The notes below the pieces were generated by a model that worked only from the letters and a program-made list of their open reading frames with translations, did no database searches and was not told the origin of the DNA. From positions 1-54,972 of the forward strand of contig NZ_BCVD01000007.1 in the NCBI RefSeq assembly GCF_001591565.1: a stretch of 54,972 bases of DNA, written 5' to 3'. A program made the position numbers and the translations under genes. Source of the DNA: Priestia flexa NBRC 15715. Its GTDB lineage: Bacteria > Bacillota > Bacilli > Bacillales > Bacillaceae_H. Of this stretch, positions 45,656 through 54,972 are shown one piece after another; position 1 is the first letter of the stretch; the number at the start of each line of letters is the position of its first letter.

Positions 45656-46345
45656 TTAGTTGTTTTGTTCCAACTTTGTTAAAATAGCTTCTGCATAAAT
45701 TAAGTCTTCTGGTGTTGTTAATTTTATATTATCGTAGTCTCCTTGTACAATTGCTACTTCCTGACCTAGCTGTTCCACTAAGCTTGCATCATCTGTTCCT
45801 AGATAACCGTTTTCTTTTGCTACGTTATGAGCTCTTTGAATGGTAGACGAAAGAAAAGCTTGTGGGGTTTGAATAGACCACAAGCTAGAGCGTTCAATCG
45901 TTTCCACTACGATGTTGTTTTCTACTTTCTTAATCGTCTCTTTAACAGGAACGCCTAAAGTTGCCGCTTCTTTAACTGCCGCTTCTTCTACAAGTTTGTG
46001 GATATGGTGATGCTTCACAAATGGTCTAGCACCATCATGTATAAGAACCACATTAGACAGCTTAATGGCTTTCAACCCATTATACACGCTATGTTGGCGC
46101 TCTTGACCACCCGACACCACTGCCGTAACTTTACGCATCGGATATTGCTCTAAAAGTGATGTAATATCCTCTAGTTCTTGGTCATTAATAACTAAAATAA
46201 TGCTATTACATGTATGATCAGTTTCAAATATATTTAGCGTATGAACAAGAAGAGGTACATTTCGAATTAATAGAAATTGCTTATTTCGCCCTGCTTTCAT
46301 TCGCTTACCTTGTCCTGCTGCTAAAACAATTACATCGTATTGCAT
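45656..46345 (-). CDS. ispD: 2-C-methyl-D-erythritol 4-phosphate cytidylyltransferase
   Basis: IspD transfers CMP to methylerythritol phosphate in the MEP pathway. The 229-aa nucleotidyltransferase has the glycine-rich LAAGQGKRMKAGRNKQF loop at 8-24, GGQERQHSVYNGL near 79-91, VLIHDGARPF near 99-108 and IQTPQAF near 157-163. AGGGAGAAGG precedes ATG 46345. It lies downstream of yacL and upstream of ispF. Confidence 0.97.
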   Translation of the reverse strand: MQYDVIVLAAGQGKRMKAGRNKQFLLIRNVPLLVHTLNIFETDHTCNSIILVINDQELEDITSLLEQYPMRKVTAVVSGGQERQHSVYNGLKAIKLSNVVLIHDGARPFVKHHHIHKLVEEAAVKEAATLGVPVKETIKKVENNIVVETIERSSLWSIQTPQAFLSSTIQRAHNVAKENGYLGTDDASLVEQLGQEVAIVQGDYDNIKLTTPEDLIYAEAILTKLEQNN

Positions 46346-46370
46346 GTTCCTTCTCCCTTATAGCTGAAAA

Positions 46371-47468
46371 TTAGAGGGCTTTTTCTAAGAGCTTAGGCTT
46401 AGCAAAAATCATTCGACCAGCTGATGTTTGAAGTACGCTTGTCACAAGTACATCGATTTGCTTACCGATATAGTTTCGGCCTTCTTCTACAACAATCATT
46501 GTACCATCGTCTAAGTAGGCAATACCTTGATTGTGTTCCTTACCGTCTTTAATGACAAGTACATTCATTTCTTCTCCTGGTAAAACAATTGGTTTGACTG
46601 CGTTTGCTAAGTCATTAATATTTAAAACCCCTACATTTTGCAGTTCGCATACTTTATTTAAATTAAAATCATTTGTCACGACGAGACCCGAAGTAACTTT
46701 TGCCAACTTTACAAGTTTACTATCTACTTCTTGAATATCTTCAAAATCACCTTCGTAAATCTCTACCTTCATAGACAATTCCTTTTGAATTCGATTTAAG
46801 ATATCAAGACCTCGACGACCTCTATTGCGCTTTAAAACATCTGATGAGTCTGCGATATGCTGAAGCTCTTCTAACACAAATCGAGGAATGACAATGGTTC
46901 CATCTAAAAAACCAGTTTGACATATATCTGCAATACGTCCATCGATAATAACGCTTGTATCTAAAATTTTTAAAGACTGCAAGGATTGATTATTCTCTTG
47001 CTCTTCTTCCGAACCTTTTTTCTTACCAATACGAGTAGGTATCGAAAAAACATTGACCAACTCATCTCTCTTTTTAAACCCTACTTGAAAGCCTAAGTAA
47101 CCTAATAAAATACTTAAAAAGATTGGTAAAACTGTACTAACTACCTGCAGCTGAATTTTCCCAAGGAACGTACCAACTAAATAGGCAACAATTAACCCTA
47201 ATATTAAGCCTAAACTCCCAAATAAAACATCTGTTACCGGTGCCTTTACAAGAGACTCTTCGATGCGGCGAATAAAGCCTACAACATAATCTACTAACCA
47301 GAATGTTATGACAAAAAAGAGAATTGCACCTAAAGGGGCGTGAATGTATGACTTGTCTAATAATGCAATATCTTTTAGACTTAATAATTCAATAAGTTCT
47401 GGGATAAGAAAGATTCCTAATGTACCACCTGTTATGATAAAAAACAATTGAACAAAACGTTTTAACAC
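46371..47468 (-). CDS. yacL: YacL, membrane-bound PIN-TRAM domain protein
   Basis: The 365-aa protein has four hydrophobic helices in residues 1-140, then a PIN nuclease-like domain from about 175 ([15 protein letters not shown], with further acids in [11 protein letters not shown] and [10 protein letters not shown]) and a C-terminal TRAM domain ([20 protein letters not shown]). RNA binding or cleavage at the membrane is likely but unproved. I start at GTG 47468, with AAAGGAGGTGATGGC upstream, matching the B. subtilis N-terminus. It is downstream of disA. Confidence 0.9.
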   Translation of the reverse strand: MLKRFVQLFFIITGGTLGIFLIPELIELLSLKDIALLDKSYIHAPLGAILFFVITFWLVDYVVGFIRRIEESLVKAPVTDVLFGSLGLILGLIVAYLVGTFLGKIQLQVVSTVLPIFLSILLGYLGFQVGFKKRDELVNVFSIPTRIGKKKGSEEEQENNQSLQSLKILDTSVIIDGRIADICQTGFLDGTIVIPRFVLEELQHIADSSDVLKRNRGRRGLDILNRIQKELSMKVEIYEGDFEDIQEVDSKLVKLAKVTSGLVVTNDFNLNKVCELQNVGVLNINDLANAVKPIVLPGEEMNVLVIKDGKEHNQGIAYLDDGTMIVVEEGRNYIGKQIDVLVTSVLQTSAGRMIFAKPKLLEKAL

Positions 47469-47486
47469 GCCATCACCTCCTTTTAT

Positions 47487-47507
47487 CATTATAAACAGTT
47501 TACAATG
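47487..47507. repeat. Palindrome upstream of yacL
   Basis: CATTATAAAC-A-GTTTACAATG has 10-bp arms with a single mismatch and covers a TATAAT element on the minus strand, 19 nt before the yacL start. It resembles an operator over a promoter; no -35 is clear. Confidence 0.5.
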
Positions 47508-47610
47508 ATTGAAACCTTTTATTTAATTGAAAACATAATTTGTAAACAAAATGTCCCTCTATTAGTATTTTCACAATATCCTAATCAAGATTAAAAAGTC
47601 AATTAATATC

Positions 47611-48687
47611 CTAGAGCTGACGGTTTAGCAAGTGTTGTTCCTTCAGTCGCTTTAGTCCTTGTTGAATTTTACGAGCACGTATTTCACCGATACCCTCTAC
47701 TTCATCAAGCTCCTGAACAGTTGCATCTGTAATAGCCTTGAGGTCGCCTAATTCTTCAATTAAGTTCTCGATAATAATAGACGGTAGTCGCGGAATTTTA
47801 TGAAGCATTCGATATCCTCTCGGAACAACTCCCTCTTCAAAGCTCGTATAAATTGGATAACCCATTAGCCGTAAGAGAGTTTGGTCATCTAGCAATACAT
47901 TATTAGATGGCTGTTGCATCTTTTCAATTACTTTTGTTGGCTCTACGCTTGTATCATACATATAATCTTTCATTAACAAAATTGCTTCTTCTTCTAAGTG
48001 AGACAACAATTCATTCATCTGCAGACGAATTAATCGCCCTTCTGTTCCTAACTCCCTAATATAACTTAAAATTTCGTTTTTAATTCGCAATACCATCTCA
48101 ATGCGATGCAAAGATTGTAACACGTCTGTATGAGTTACTTGTTCTTCAAACTCTAAAGCACTTAGGCTATTGATGGAATCATCTAAAACTGCTTTATATT
48201 TCTCCAACGTGCCAAGCGCTTGGTTCGCTTTTGCTAAAATAACGCTAATGTCTTTTAATACATATTGAGAAGAGTCTTTATACAGCGTAATAACATTTCG
48301 ACGCTGTGAAATAGCAATAACCAGTACTCCTGATTGCTTGGCAACCCGCTCTGCTGTACGATGTCGCATACCGGTTTGCGAAGAAGGAGTAGATGGATCC
48401 GGCATTAATTGAGCATTTGCAAATAAAATTTTACTACCACTGTCATTTAAGATAAGCGCTCCATCCATTTTAGCCAACTCATATAAGTGAGCTGGTGTAA
48501 ATGCACAATTAATTGAAAACCCTCCATCTACCATCTTTTTCACTTGATCATTGTACCCGATTACAATTAACCCGCCGGTCTTAGCTCTTAATACATTTTC
48601 AATACCATCGCGAAAAGGGGTTCCAGGAGCCACAAATTCTAGAATATCAGAGATTTGCTTTTGCTCTGTTATCTTTTCATCATTCAT
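47611..48687 (-). CDS. disA: DNA-integrity scanning diadenylate cyclase DisA
   Basis: DisA makes c-di-AMP and scans DNA, pausing at branched intermediates. The 358-aa protein has the N-terminal cyclase domain with DGA at 75-77 and GMRHR (RHR at 108-110), a helical spine, and C-terminal helix-hairpin-helix [20 protein letters not shown] near 325-345. GGAGG lies 10 nt before ATG 48687, 5 nt after radA. RadA is known to bind and restrain DisA, which fits the tight pairing. Confidence 0.97.
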   Translation of the reverse strand: MNDEKITEQKQISDILEFVAPGTPFRDGIENVLRAKTGGLIVIGYNDQVKKMVDGGFSINCAFTPAHLYELAKMDGALILNDSGSKILFANAQLMPDPSTPSSQTGMRHRTAERVAKQSGVLVIAISQRRNVITLYKDSSQYVLKDISVILAKANQALGTLEKYKAVLDDSINSLSALEFEEQVTHTDVLQSLHRIEMVLRIKNEILSYIRELGTEGRLIRLQMNELLSHLEEEAILLMKDYMYDTSVEPTKVIEKMQQPSNNVLLDDQTLLRLMGYPIYTSFEEGVVPRGYRMLHKIPRLPSIIIENLIEELGDLKAITDATVQELDEVEGIGEIRARKIQQGLKRLKEQHLLNRQL

Positions 48688-48692
48688 TCTTT

Positions 48693-50072
48693 TTAACCTC
48701 CTAACGTGTACTGTAACGCTTCTGACACAGTGGACACCCCTACTACGTCAATGCCTTCTGGTATTTTCCAACCACCTAAGTTTTTTTCAGGAACAATGAT
48801 TCGCTTAAATCCTAATTTCACAGCTTCTTGCACTCGTTGTTCAATGCGAGACACTCTTCGAACCTCACCTGTTAATCCAACTTCTCCTACTACTACGTCT
48901 GTAGGGTTTGAAGGTGCATCTTTAAAACTCGATGCAATGCTAACCGCAACCGCCAAATCAATAGCTGGCTCATCTAACTTTACCCCACCTGCTACTTTTA
49001 AGTACGCATCTTGATTTTGCAACAGTAATCCTACTCGCTTTTCTAACACTGCCATAATAAGCGAGACACGGTTATGATCAAGTCCTGTAGACATTCTTCT
49101 AGGATTTCCAAAGCTTGTTGGGCTAATAAGTGCTTGTAACTCTACCAATACGGGACGAGTACCCTCCATCGAAGCCACAACGACAGAACCAGCTGCACCT
49201 TGAGATCGTTCTTCTAAAAAGATTTCAGATGGGTTGAGCACTTCCTCTAGACCACTTTCCTTCATTTCAAAAATACCCATTTCGTTTGTTGAACCAAAGC
49301 GGTTTTTTACTGCTCTTAAAATCCGGTACGTATGGTGGCGTTCTCCTTCAAAATACAAAACACTGTCTACCATATGTTCAAGTAACCTTGGACCTGCAAT
49401 AGACCCTTCTTTGGTAACATGACCTACAATAAAAATAGCTATGCCGTTTGTTTTTGCAATTCGCATTAACTCTGCTGTACACTCGCGTACTTGAGAAACA
49501 CTTCCGGGCGCTGATGTAACGTCACCGTGATAAATTGTTTGAATTGAATCAATGATAACAAGTTCTGGATTCATACTTGAGATAGCTTCTGTGATTGACT
49601 CTAAGTTTGTTTCTGCATGCACATACAAATCTTCCGCTTTAATACCTAAGCGATCTGCTCTTAGCTTTGTTTGCTTTGTTGATTCCTCACCAGATATATA
49701 AAGCACCTTATGCTTGTTCATAGCTAACTGAGCTGAAGTTTGTAGCAACAAAGTTGATTTACCAATACCAGGATCTCCCCCAATTAAGACTAGTGATCCT
49801 CTAACAATCCCTCCACCTAAAACACGGTTTAGCTCGGGTGACTTTGTATATATCCTTGGTTCAGTCGTTGATTCAATATTCGTAATGGATTGAGGCTTTT
49901 GCACCTTTGTAGACGTTGCGCCAGAAAAAGCTCCTCCTCGCCTTGAAGACTTTGTCTCTTCAATTTCTTCCACCATTGAATTCCAACTGCCACAGCCAGG
50001 ACACTTTCCCATCCATTTAGCCGATTCATACCCACAATGTTGACATGAAAACTTTGTTTTTCTTTTACTCAT
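48693..50072 (-). CDS. radA: DNA repair helicase RadA (Sms)
   Basis: RadA promotes branch migration in recombination repair and natural transformation. The 459-aa protein has a zinc finger (Cys10, Cys13, Cys24, Cys27), Walker A GDPGIGKS at 99-106, the KNRFG motif near 257 and a Lon-protease-like C-terminal domain. ATG 50072 has GAGGAG about 13 nt upstream, rather far. It follows clpC after a strong terminator. I see no clear SigA or SigM promoter in the 123-nt gap. Confidence 0.97.
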   Translation of the reverse strand: MSKRKTKFSCQHCGYESAKWMGKCPGCGSWNSMVEEIEETKSSRRGGAFSGATSTKVQKPQSITNIESTTEPRIYTKSPELNRVLGGGIVRGSLVLIGGDPGIGKSTLLLQTSAQLAMNKHKVLYISGEESTKQTKLRADRLGIKAEDLYVHAETNLESITEAISSMNPELVIIDSIQTIYHGDVTSAPGSVSQVRECTAELMRIAKTNGIAIFIVGHVTKEGSIAGPRLLEHMVDSVLYFEGERHHTYRILRAVKNRFGSTNEMGIFEMKESGLEEVLNPSEIFLEERSQGAAGSVVVASMEGTRPVLVELQALISPTSFGNPRRMSTGLDHNRVSLIMAVLEKRVGLLLQNQDAYLKVAGGVKLDEPAIDLAVAVSIASSFKDAPSNPTDVVVGEVGLTGEVRRVSRIEQRVQEAVKLGFKRIIVPEKNLGGWKIPEGIDVVGVSTVSEALQYTLGG

Positions 50073-50143
50073 TATTTAGTATAATCTCCTCGTTCTTTAT
50101 AAAAGTCCTTGATGCTATTGTACACTATCTTTACATTGTAAAT

Positions 50144-50177
50144 AAAAAATGGAGGCATACGTATTTTGTCGTATGCC
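50144..50177 (-). terminator. Terminator after clpC
   Basis: GGCATACG-ACAAAATA-CGTATGCC is a perfect 8-bp stem followed, after TCCA, by TTTTTT. It partly insulates radA-disA from the heat-shock operon. Confidence 0.85.
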
Positions 50178-50195
50178 CCACATGTTCTTAATTCT

Positions 50196-52637
50196 TTAGC
50201 TAATACTGCTCGGTGAAGATGACTTGACTGTAAAGTTTTCACCTTCTACATCTAACGTTACCTTTTGACCTTTTTGAATGACGCCTCTTAATAACTCCTC
50301 AGATAAACGATCTTCAACATGCTTTTGGATTGCTCGACGTAGAGGACGCGCCCCATACTCTGGGTCAAACCCTTCTTCTGCAATCTTATCAATTGCTGCC
50401 TTTGTTAATTCCAATTCAATTTCTTGTTCTTTTAAGCGTCTAGTTAATTGATCAGCCATTAGCTTTACAATTTCAGCTAGATGCGGTTTCTCTAACGAAT
50501 GGAACACAATAATCTCATCAATACGGTTTAGGAACTCTGGACGGAAAGCACGCTTCATCTCACTCATAACTTTCCCTTTCATATCCTTATAATCCTGACC
50601 CTCTGCTTCAACCGTAAATCCAAGATGCTTGTTACGTTTTAACGTATCTGCACCAACATTTGAAGTCATGATTAGAATTGTGTTTCTGAAATCTACAGTG
50701 CGACCTTTTGAATCAGTTAAGCGTCCGTCTTCTAAAACTTGTAATAAAATGTTAAATACATCCGGATGCGCTTTTTCAATTTCATCTAGTAATACAACAG
50801 AGTATGGCTTTCTTCTAACTTTCTCCGTCAACTGGCCACCCTCATCATATCCAACGTAGCCTGGAGGAGAACCTACTAAGCGAGAAGTCGAGTGTTTTTC
50901 CATATACTCTGACATATCAATACGAATCATCGCATCTTCGTCACCAAACATTGATTCAGCTAAAGCACGAGCAAGCTCTGTTTTACCTACACCAGTTGGT
51001 CCCAAGAAAATAAATGAGCCTATTGGACGTTTTGGATCTTTCAAGCCTGCTCTTGCGCGACGAACAGCTTTTGCCACTGCTTTTACAGCTTCTTCTTGGC
51101 CAATGACACGAGAGTGTAAAATCTCTTCCATGTTTAGTAAACGCTCTGATTCTTCCTGAGCCAATTTCGAAACCGGCACTCCAGTCCAGCTAGATACAAC
51201 CATCGCGATGTCTTCTACTGTAACAGCTGAATTCTCTTTACCTTGCTCTTGTTTCCAAGCTTTTTTAGTTTCTTCTAATTCTTCTCTTAAGCGTTGTTCT
51301 GTATCACGTAATGATGCAGCCTTTTCAAACTCCTGACTTTGGACAGAAGCATCTTTTTCATTTCGGATTGACTCTAGCTTCTGCTCTAACTCTTTCAAAT
51401 TAGGCGGCGTCGTAAATGAACGTAAGCGAACTTTTGAACCAGCTTCATCAATTAAATCAATTGCTTTATCTGGTAAAAAGCGATCTGAGATATAACGGTC
51501 AGATAATTTTACTGCTTGTTCAATAGCTTCATCAGAAATTGATACGCGGTGATGAGCTTCATAACGATCTCTTAAGCCTTTTAAAATTTGGATAGATTCG
51601 TCTAGGGTTGGCTCATCAACTTGAATTGGCTGGAAACGACGCTCTAAAGCTGCATCTTTTTCAATATATTTTCGGTATTCATCTAAAGTAGTGGCACCAA
51701 TACATTGTAATTCACCGCGTGCTAAAGATGGTTTTAGAATGTTTGAAGCATCAATTGCCCCTTCTGCACCACCAGCACCGATTAATGTATGCAGCTCATC
51801 AATAAATAGAATGATATTACCGGCTTGACGAATTTCATCCATTACTTTTTTCAAACGATCTTCAAATTCACCACGATATTTTGTTCCAGCAACTACGGTT
51901 CCCATATCTAGGGTCATAACGCGCTTATCTCGAAGAATCTCCGGCACTTCGTTGTTAACAATTTGCTGTGCTAATCCCTCTGCGATTGCTGTTTTACCCA
52001 CACCTGGTTCACCGATAAGAACTGGGTTATTCTTTGTACGACGACTCAACACTTCAATAACACGCTGAATTTCCTTGCTACGCCCAATAACTGGATCTAG
52101 ACTTCCTTCACGTGCTACCACTGTTAAATCACGAGCTAAACTATCAAGGGTTGGTGTATTTGCATTCGAAGTTCCACCACCTTGATGACTAGAAGCAGCT
52201 TCGTTACTACCTAACAGGTGCAATACTTGTTGACGAGCTTTATTTAAGCTCACTCCTAAATTATTAAGTACACGAGCAGCTACGCCTTCACCTTCACGAA
52301 TTAATCCAAGTAAAATATGCTCAGTTCCCACATACGAATGACCTAATTTTCTTGCTTCATCCATTGAAAGTTCAATTACTTTTTTAGCGCGAGGTGTATA
52401 ATGAATTGTTTGAGTTAACTCTTGACCTCTTCCAATAAGAGCTTCGACTTCTTTTTGAATTTTTTCTGTGCTTAACCCTAATGCAGATAATGCTTTTGCA
52501 GCAATACCGTCACCTTCACGTACAATACCTAATAAAATATGTTCAGTTCCAATATTGTTATGTCCAAGTCGTAAAGCTTCTTCTTGTGCTAACGCTAATA
52601 CTTTTTGTGCACGCTCTGTAAATCTTCCAAACATCAT
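50196..52637 (-). CDS. clpC: ATP-dependent unfoldase ClpC
   Basis: ClpC is the Hsp100 unfoldase that feeds ClpP and degrades phosphoarginine-marked proteins. The 813-aa protein begins [20 protein letters not shown], with two Clp-N repeats (1-145) that bind adaptors or phosphoarginine, Walker A1 GEPGVGKT at 209-216, Walker B1 FIDE, a UVR-containing M-domain near 415-460, and Walker A2 GPTGVGKT near 546. I start at ATG 52637, 11 nt past GGAGG. It is fourth in the CtsR operon. Confidence 0.98.
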   Translation of the reverse strand: MMFGRFTERAQKVLALAQEEALRLGHNNIGTEHILLGIVREGDGIAAKALSALGLSTEKIQKEVEALIGRGQELTQTIHYTPRAKKVIELSMDEARKLGHSYVGTEHILLGLIREGEGVAARVLNNLGVSLNKARQQVLHLLGSNEAASSHQGGGTSNANTPTLDSLARDLTVVAREGSLDPVIGRSKEIQRVIEVLSRRTKNNPVLIGEPGVGKTAIAEGLAQQIVNNEVPEILRDKRVMTLDMGTVVAGTKYRGEFEDRLKKVMDEIRQAGNIILFIDELHTLIGAGGAEGAIDASNILKPSLARGELQCIGATTLDEYRKYIEKDAALERRFQPIQVDEPTLDESIQILKGLRDRYEAHHRVSISDEAIEQAVKLSDRYISDRFLPDKAIDLIDEAGSKVRLRSFTTPPNLKELEQKLESIRNEKDASVQSQEFEKAASLRDTEQRLREELEETKKAWKQEQGKENSAVTVEDIAMVVSSWTGVPVSKLAQEESERLLNMEEILHSRVIGQEEAVKAVAKAVRRARAGLKDPKRPIGSFIFLGPTGVGKTELARALAESMFGDEDAMIRIDMSEYMEKHSTSRLVGSPPGYVGYDEGGQLTEKVRRKPYSVVLLDEIEKAHPDVFNILLQVLEDGRLTDSKGRTVDFRNTILIMTSNVGADTLKRNKHLGFTVEAEGQDYKDMKGKVMSEMKRAFRPEFLNRIDEIIVFHSLEKPHLAEIVKLMADQLTRRLKEQEIELELTKAAIDKIAEEGFDPEYGARPLRRAIQKHVEDRLSEELLRGVIQKGQKVTLDVEGENFTVKSSSPSSIS

Positions 52638-52656
52638 ACGGCTGTCACCCTCCACG

Positions 52657-53724
52657 TTAATCTATATTTTTAATATTACTAAGGCGATCTCTAATTAAGG
52701 TAGCTCTTTTAATATCTCGTTCATGGGCATCTAACGCAGAGCCTGAATACTGTTGTAAAAAGCCTGGCTGCGTCATAATAATGAGTTCATTCAAAATATT
52801 TTTGGATATGTTTGTAATATAACCTAAGTCAATCCCTAATCGAACATCTGACAAGCACTGAGACGCTTCTTTAGATTCAATTATGCGACTATGAGCTAAT
52901 ACTCCATATGAGCGATGAACGCGATCTTCTAACTCCAAATGAGACGTTTTAAGTAATGCATCTCTGGCAGATCTTTCTTGAGCAATTAATTGTGTTACAA
53001 CACTATTCAAGTCTGACACAATATCAGCTTCAGATTTTCCTAACGTAATTTGGTTAGAAACTTGAAAGATATTACCTAATGCTTCGCTACCCTCTCCGTA
53101 AATTCCTCTTACAACTAAACCTAATTGATTAATTGCAGGAATAATTCGATGAATTTGACGAGTCATAACCAATGCAGGTACATGCATCATAACCGAGGCA
53201 CGAAGCCCTGTACCAACATTCGTTGGGCAACTCGTTAAATAGCCTCTTTGTTCATCAAAAGCGTAGTCCACGCGATTTTCAATCCAATTATCTACTTCAT
53301 TAGCTCGTTCTAATGCTTCGGATAATTGAAGACCTGGAAATAAACATTGTATGCGTAAATGATCTTCTTCATTAACCATAATACTTAAATCTTCTTGCTT
53401 TGATAAATAACAAGCCCCTGAATTAGATTCAGATAATTGAGGACTGATTAAATGCTTCTCCACCAGTACTCGTTTCTCCAGTGGCTTTAACTCACTCATT
53501 TTTAGAGAAGATAATTCACACTCTTCCATTTTCCTTATTTCTTCAAACACTTGATCAAAATTGTTTACAATTTCATCAGCTTTTTCTTTTACTAACATTG
53601 TAGGAAAAAGAAAATTTGTTAAATTTCTAGCTAGACGAATTCTGCTGCTTAGTACAATATCAGAGTCCGGTGCTTCTTGTTTCATCCAAGAGCTTACGGG
53701 ATTTGTGAAGAATAGTTCAGACAT
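52657..53724 (-). CDS. mcsB: Protein arginine kinase McsB
   Basis: McsB phosphorylates arginines, marking proteins including CtsR for ClpCP. The 355-aa guanidino-kinase-like protein has SSRIRLARN near 26-34, EDHLRIQC and [12 protein letters not shown] phosphotransfer motifs, and the C-terminal RDIKRA at 336-341, the RDxxRA phosphoarginine pocket. AAAGGAG precedes ATG 53724. It starts 4 nt past mcsA, its activator. Confidence 0.97.
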   Translation of the reverse strand: MSELFFTNPVSSWMKQEAPDSDIVLSSRIRLARNLTNFLFPTMLVKEKADEIVNNFDQVFEEIRKMEECELSSLKMSELKPLEKRVLVEKHLISPQLSESNSGACYLSKQEDLSIMVNEEDHLRIQCLFPGLQLSEALERANEVDNWIENRVDYAFDEQRGYLTSCPTNVGTGLRASVMMHVPALVMTRQIHRIIPAINQLGLVVRGIYGEGSEALGNIFQVSNQITLGKSEADIVSDLNSVVTQLIAQERSARDALLKTSHLELEDRVHRSYGVLAHSRIIESKEASQCLSDVRLGIDLGYITNISKNILNELIIMTQPGFLQQYSGSALDAHERDIKRATLIRDRLSNIKNID

Positions 53725-53728
53725 GCGG

Positions 53729-54268
53729 CTATATCTCCTTTCCCGTAGAGTTATTGATTTTTTTCTCTAATAAGCGAATTTCATCTCGAAGCTCTGCAGC
53801 TTTTTCGAATTCTTCTTTTTCAATATACTCCTTTAAATTCAATCTCAGAGCCTGTAATTCCTTTTTTAAATGAAGATTACTTCCAATTCTCTTTGGAATT
53901 TTACCATGATGTAAATAATTCCCCCCATGTAACCTCTTCAAAAACGGAACAAGTGGTTGTTCAAAGGTTTCATAGCAGTTTGAACAGCCAAACCGACCAA
54001 CTTTAGAAAATTGATGATACGTCATTCCGCATGTAGGGCAACGTAGTGGTTCATTTTTAATTGTATTCGGACCTGTAGCAGAAGGTTCAAAATTTAATAG
54101 TCCTGCTAATAGACTATTAATTGAAAAGCCTTGCTGAGATGATATAGAAAATACATCCCCACTCTCTGCAGCGCATTGTTCGCAAAGGTGTGCTTCTGTC
54201 TTATTCCCATTCACTACATTCGTAAAATGAAGTGTTGCAGGTCGAATCTCACATTGCTGACAAATCAT
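53729..54268 (-). CDS. mcsA: McsA, zinc-finger activator of McsB
   Basis: McsA binds and activates the McsB kinase. The 179-aa protein has four CxxC pairs: Cys3/6, Cys29/32, Cys77/80 and Cys95/98, giving two zinc modules, and a C-terminal UVR motif near 140-172 ([20 protein letters not shown]) like that of ClpC and UvrB. It lies between ctsR and mcsB in the standard operon. All eight cysteines are intact. Confidence 0.96.
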   Translation of the reverse strand: MICQQCEIRPATLHFTNVVNGNKTEAHLCEQCAAESGDVFSISSQQGFSINSLLAGLLNFEPSATGPNTIKNEPLRCPTCGMTYHQFSKVGRFGCSNCYETFEQPLVPFLKRLHGGNYLHHGKIPKRIGSNLHLKKELQALRLNLKEYIEKEEFEKAAELRDEIRLLEKKINNSTGKEI

Positions 54269-54305
54269 GCAACCATCTCTCCCTGTCTACATAAAATCAA
54301 TTCAA

Positions 54306-54767
54306 TTAGCGATACCTTAATGAATTCAACATAGCTTTTAGTAATTTCGCTCGAAGTTCATCACGATATGGTAGCTCAAGGTCAATAACAGATCGATGAA
54401 TAACGCTAAGCATTATCTTAGCTTCTCGCTCCGTAATAACTTTTTCTCCAACTAACCTAAAAATGACGCTTTCAGCATATGACTGTGAAATTTGAGATTC
54501 GATAAGATCGATGACTTGTTGAAATAAATGAGAAGCATTATGAGTTCGGACTTTAGCAATTCTGATAAAGCCACCTCCACCTCTCTTACTTTCAACCACA
54601 TAACCTCTTTCAATCGTAAAGCGCGTATTAATAACGTAATTGATTTGAGATGGAACACATTGAAACTGATCTGCAATTTCGCTACGTTTAATCTCAACAA
54701 TTTCTCTGTCACTTAATTCAAGCACTTCTTTTAAATACTGTTCAATGATGTCAGAGATATTTGGCAC
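54306..54767 (-). CDS. ctsR: Heat-shock repressor CtsR
   Basis: CtsR represses clp genes and loses DNA binding on heating. The 153-aa protein has an N-terminal winged helix with VPSQINYVINTRFTIERGYV near 38-57 and the tetraglycine wing RGGGGFIRI (62-70) that acts as the heat sensor in B. subtilis; the C-terminal half dimerises. ATG 54767 follows GGAGGG. Its operator lies 20 nt upstream, so the operon is autoregulated. Confidence 0.97.
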   Translation of the reverse strand: MPNISDIIEQYLKEVLELSDREIVEIKRSEIADQFQCVPSQINYVINTRFTIERGYVVESKRGGGGFIRIAKVRTHNASHLFQQVIDLIESQISQSYAESVIFRLVGEKVITEREAKIMLSVIHRSVIDLELPYRDELRAKLLKAMLNSLRYR

Positions 54768-54786
54768 GTTGCACCCTCCTTCTGAC

Positions 54787-54803
54787 TTTGACTATATTTG
54801 ACC
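54787..54803 (-). promoter_or_regulatory. CtsR operator
   Basis: The direct repeat GGTCAAA-TAT-AGTCAAA matches the CtsR heptad consensus (RGTCAAA-NAN-RGTCAAA) fully. It covers the start region of the ctsR promoter, so bound CtsR would block initiation. Confidence 0.95.
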
Positions 54804-54814
54804 TTATTAAATTA

Positions 54815-54843
54815 AATATAAAAGGAAATGAAAAAAATTTCAA
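54815..54843 (-). promoter_or_regulatory. SigA-type promoter of the ctsR operon
   Basis: TTGAAA (54838-54843) and TATATT (54815-54820) are spaced by 17 nt; the CtsR site begins 11 nt downstream of the -10. I did not find the SigB promoter known for B. subtilis ctsR. Confidence 0.8.
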
Positions 54844-54929
54844 CTATGTAGTTTGATAAGTTTTGCCTTACTTTTATGATTTCCACTAAAATAAGGTTCA
54901 AAACGTCATTTATTGAAATTAATGAGAAA

Positions 54930-54960
54930 TAAAAAAAGGACTAGCTATAAGCTAATCCTT
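54930..54960 (-). terminator. Terminator of the gene upstream of ctsR
   Basis: AAGGATTAGC-TTATA-GCTAGTCCTT (one G-T pair) followed by seven T residues. The transcript it ends lies beyond the right edge. The stretch from here to the ctsR promoter is AT-rich with no gene. Confidence 0.85.
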
Positions 54961-54972
54961 TTAAATAATATG

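Noticed and set aside
50073-50143. SigM or SigA promoter for radA-disA
   Set aside because: TACAAT is present at 50118-50123 but no -35 fits, and I found no SigM-like -10. Expected from B. subtilis but not supported here.
54821-54929. SigB promoter of ctsR
   Set aside because: No GTTT-N14-GGGTA-like pair could be found by eye.

Overview
The window is a low-GC Firmicute chromosome segment, almost certainly from the Bacillaceae. Gene content and order match the Bacillus subtilis ctsR-to-salA region nearly gene for gene, and the proteins (RpoB, ClpC, DisA, McsB, L10, L11) look like Bacillus or Priestia orthologues. I cannot fix the species by eye. Every gene I support lies on the minus strand, so transcription runs from the right edge (ctsR) to the left edge (salA). 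I see no mobile element, CRISPR array, tRNA, rRNA or foreign island.

Right to left: (1) 54.9-47.5 kb is the clpC stress operon (ctsR, mcsA, mcsB, clpC, radA, disA), with a CtsR operator in front of ctsR, followed by yacL. (2) 47.4-39.6 kb holds ispD, ispF, gltX, a Cys T-box, cysE, cysS, mrnC, rlmB and rae1: isoprenoid precursors, Glu/Cys charging, cysteine synthesis, and rRNA/mRNA maturation. (3) 39.5-34.4 kb holds sigH, rpmGB, secE, nusG, rplK, rplA, rplJ, rplL and a small rRNA-methylase-like gene. Its leaders include an L10-type attenuator and two 26-nt motifs resembling the L1 site of 23S rRNA. (4) 34.2-22.0 kb is rpoB-rpoC and the str operon (rplGB, rpsL, rpsG, fusA, tuf). (5) 22.0-6.8 kb is the S10-spc-alpha supercluster from rpsJ to rplQ, started by two tandem sigma-A type promoters and containing secY, adk, map, infA and rpoA. 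(6) 6.7-1 kb holds the ECF vitamin-transporter module (ecfA1, ecfA2, ecfT), truA, rplM-rpsI, ybaK, cwlD and a truncated salA.

The region is housekeeping: translation, core RNA polymerase, Sec export, ribosome-coupled RNA processing and heat-shock proteolysis. The parts worth a second look are mostly RNA-level: paired L1-mimic leaders, hairpins and terminators between co-directional essential genes (secE/nusG, rplGB/rpsL, ybxB/rpoB, rplB/rpsS), an inverted repeat lying across the rplGB promoter, and an oddly spaced nusG start. I found no convincing new multi-gene system.
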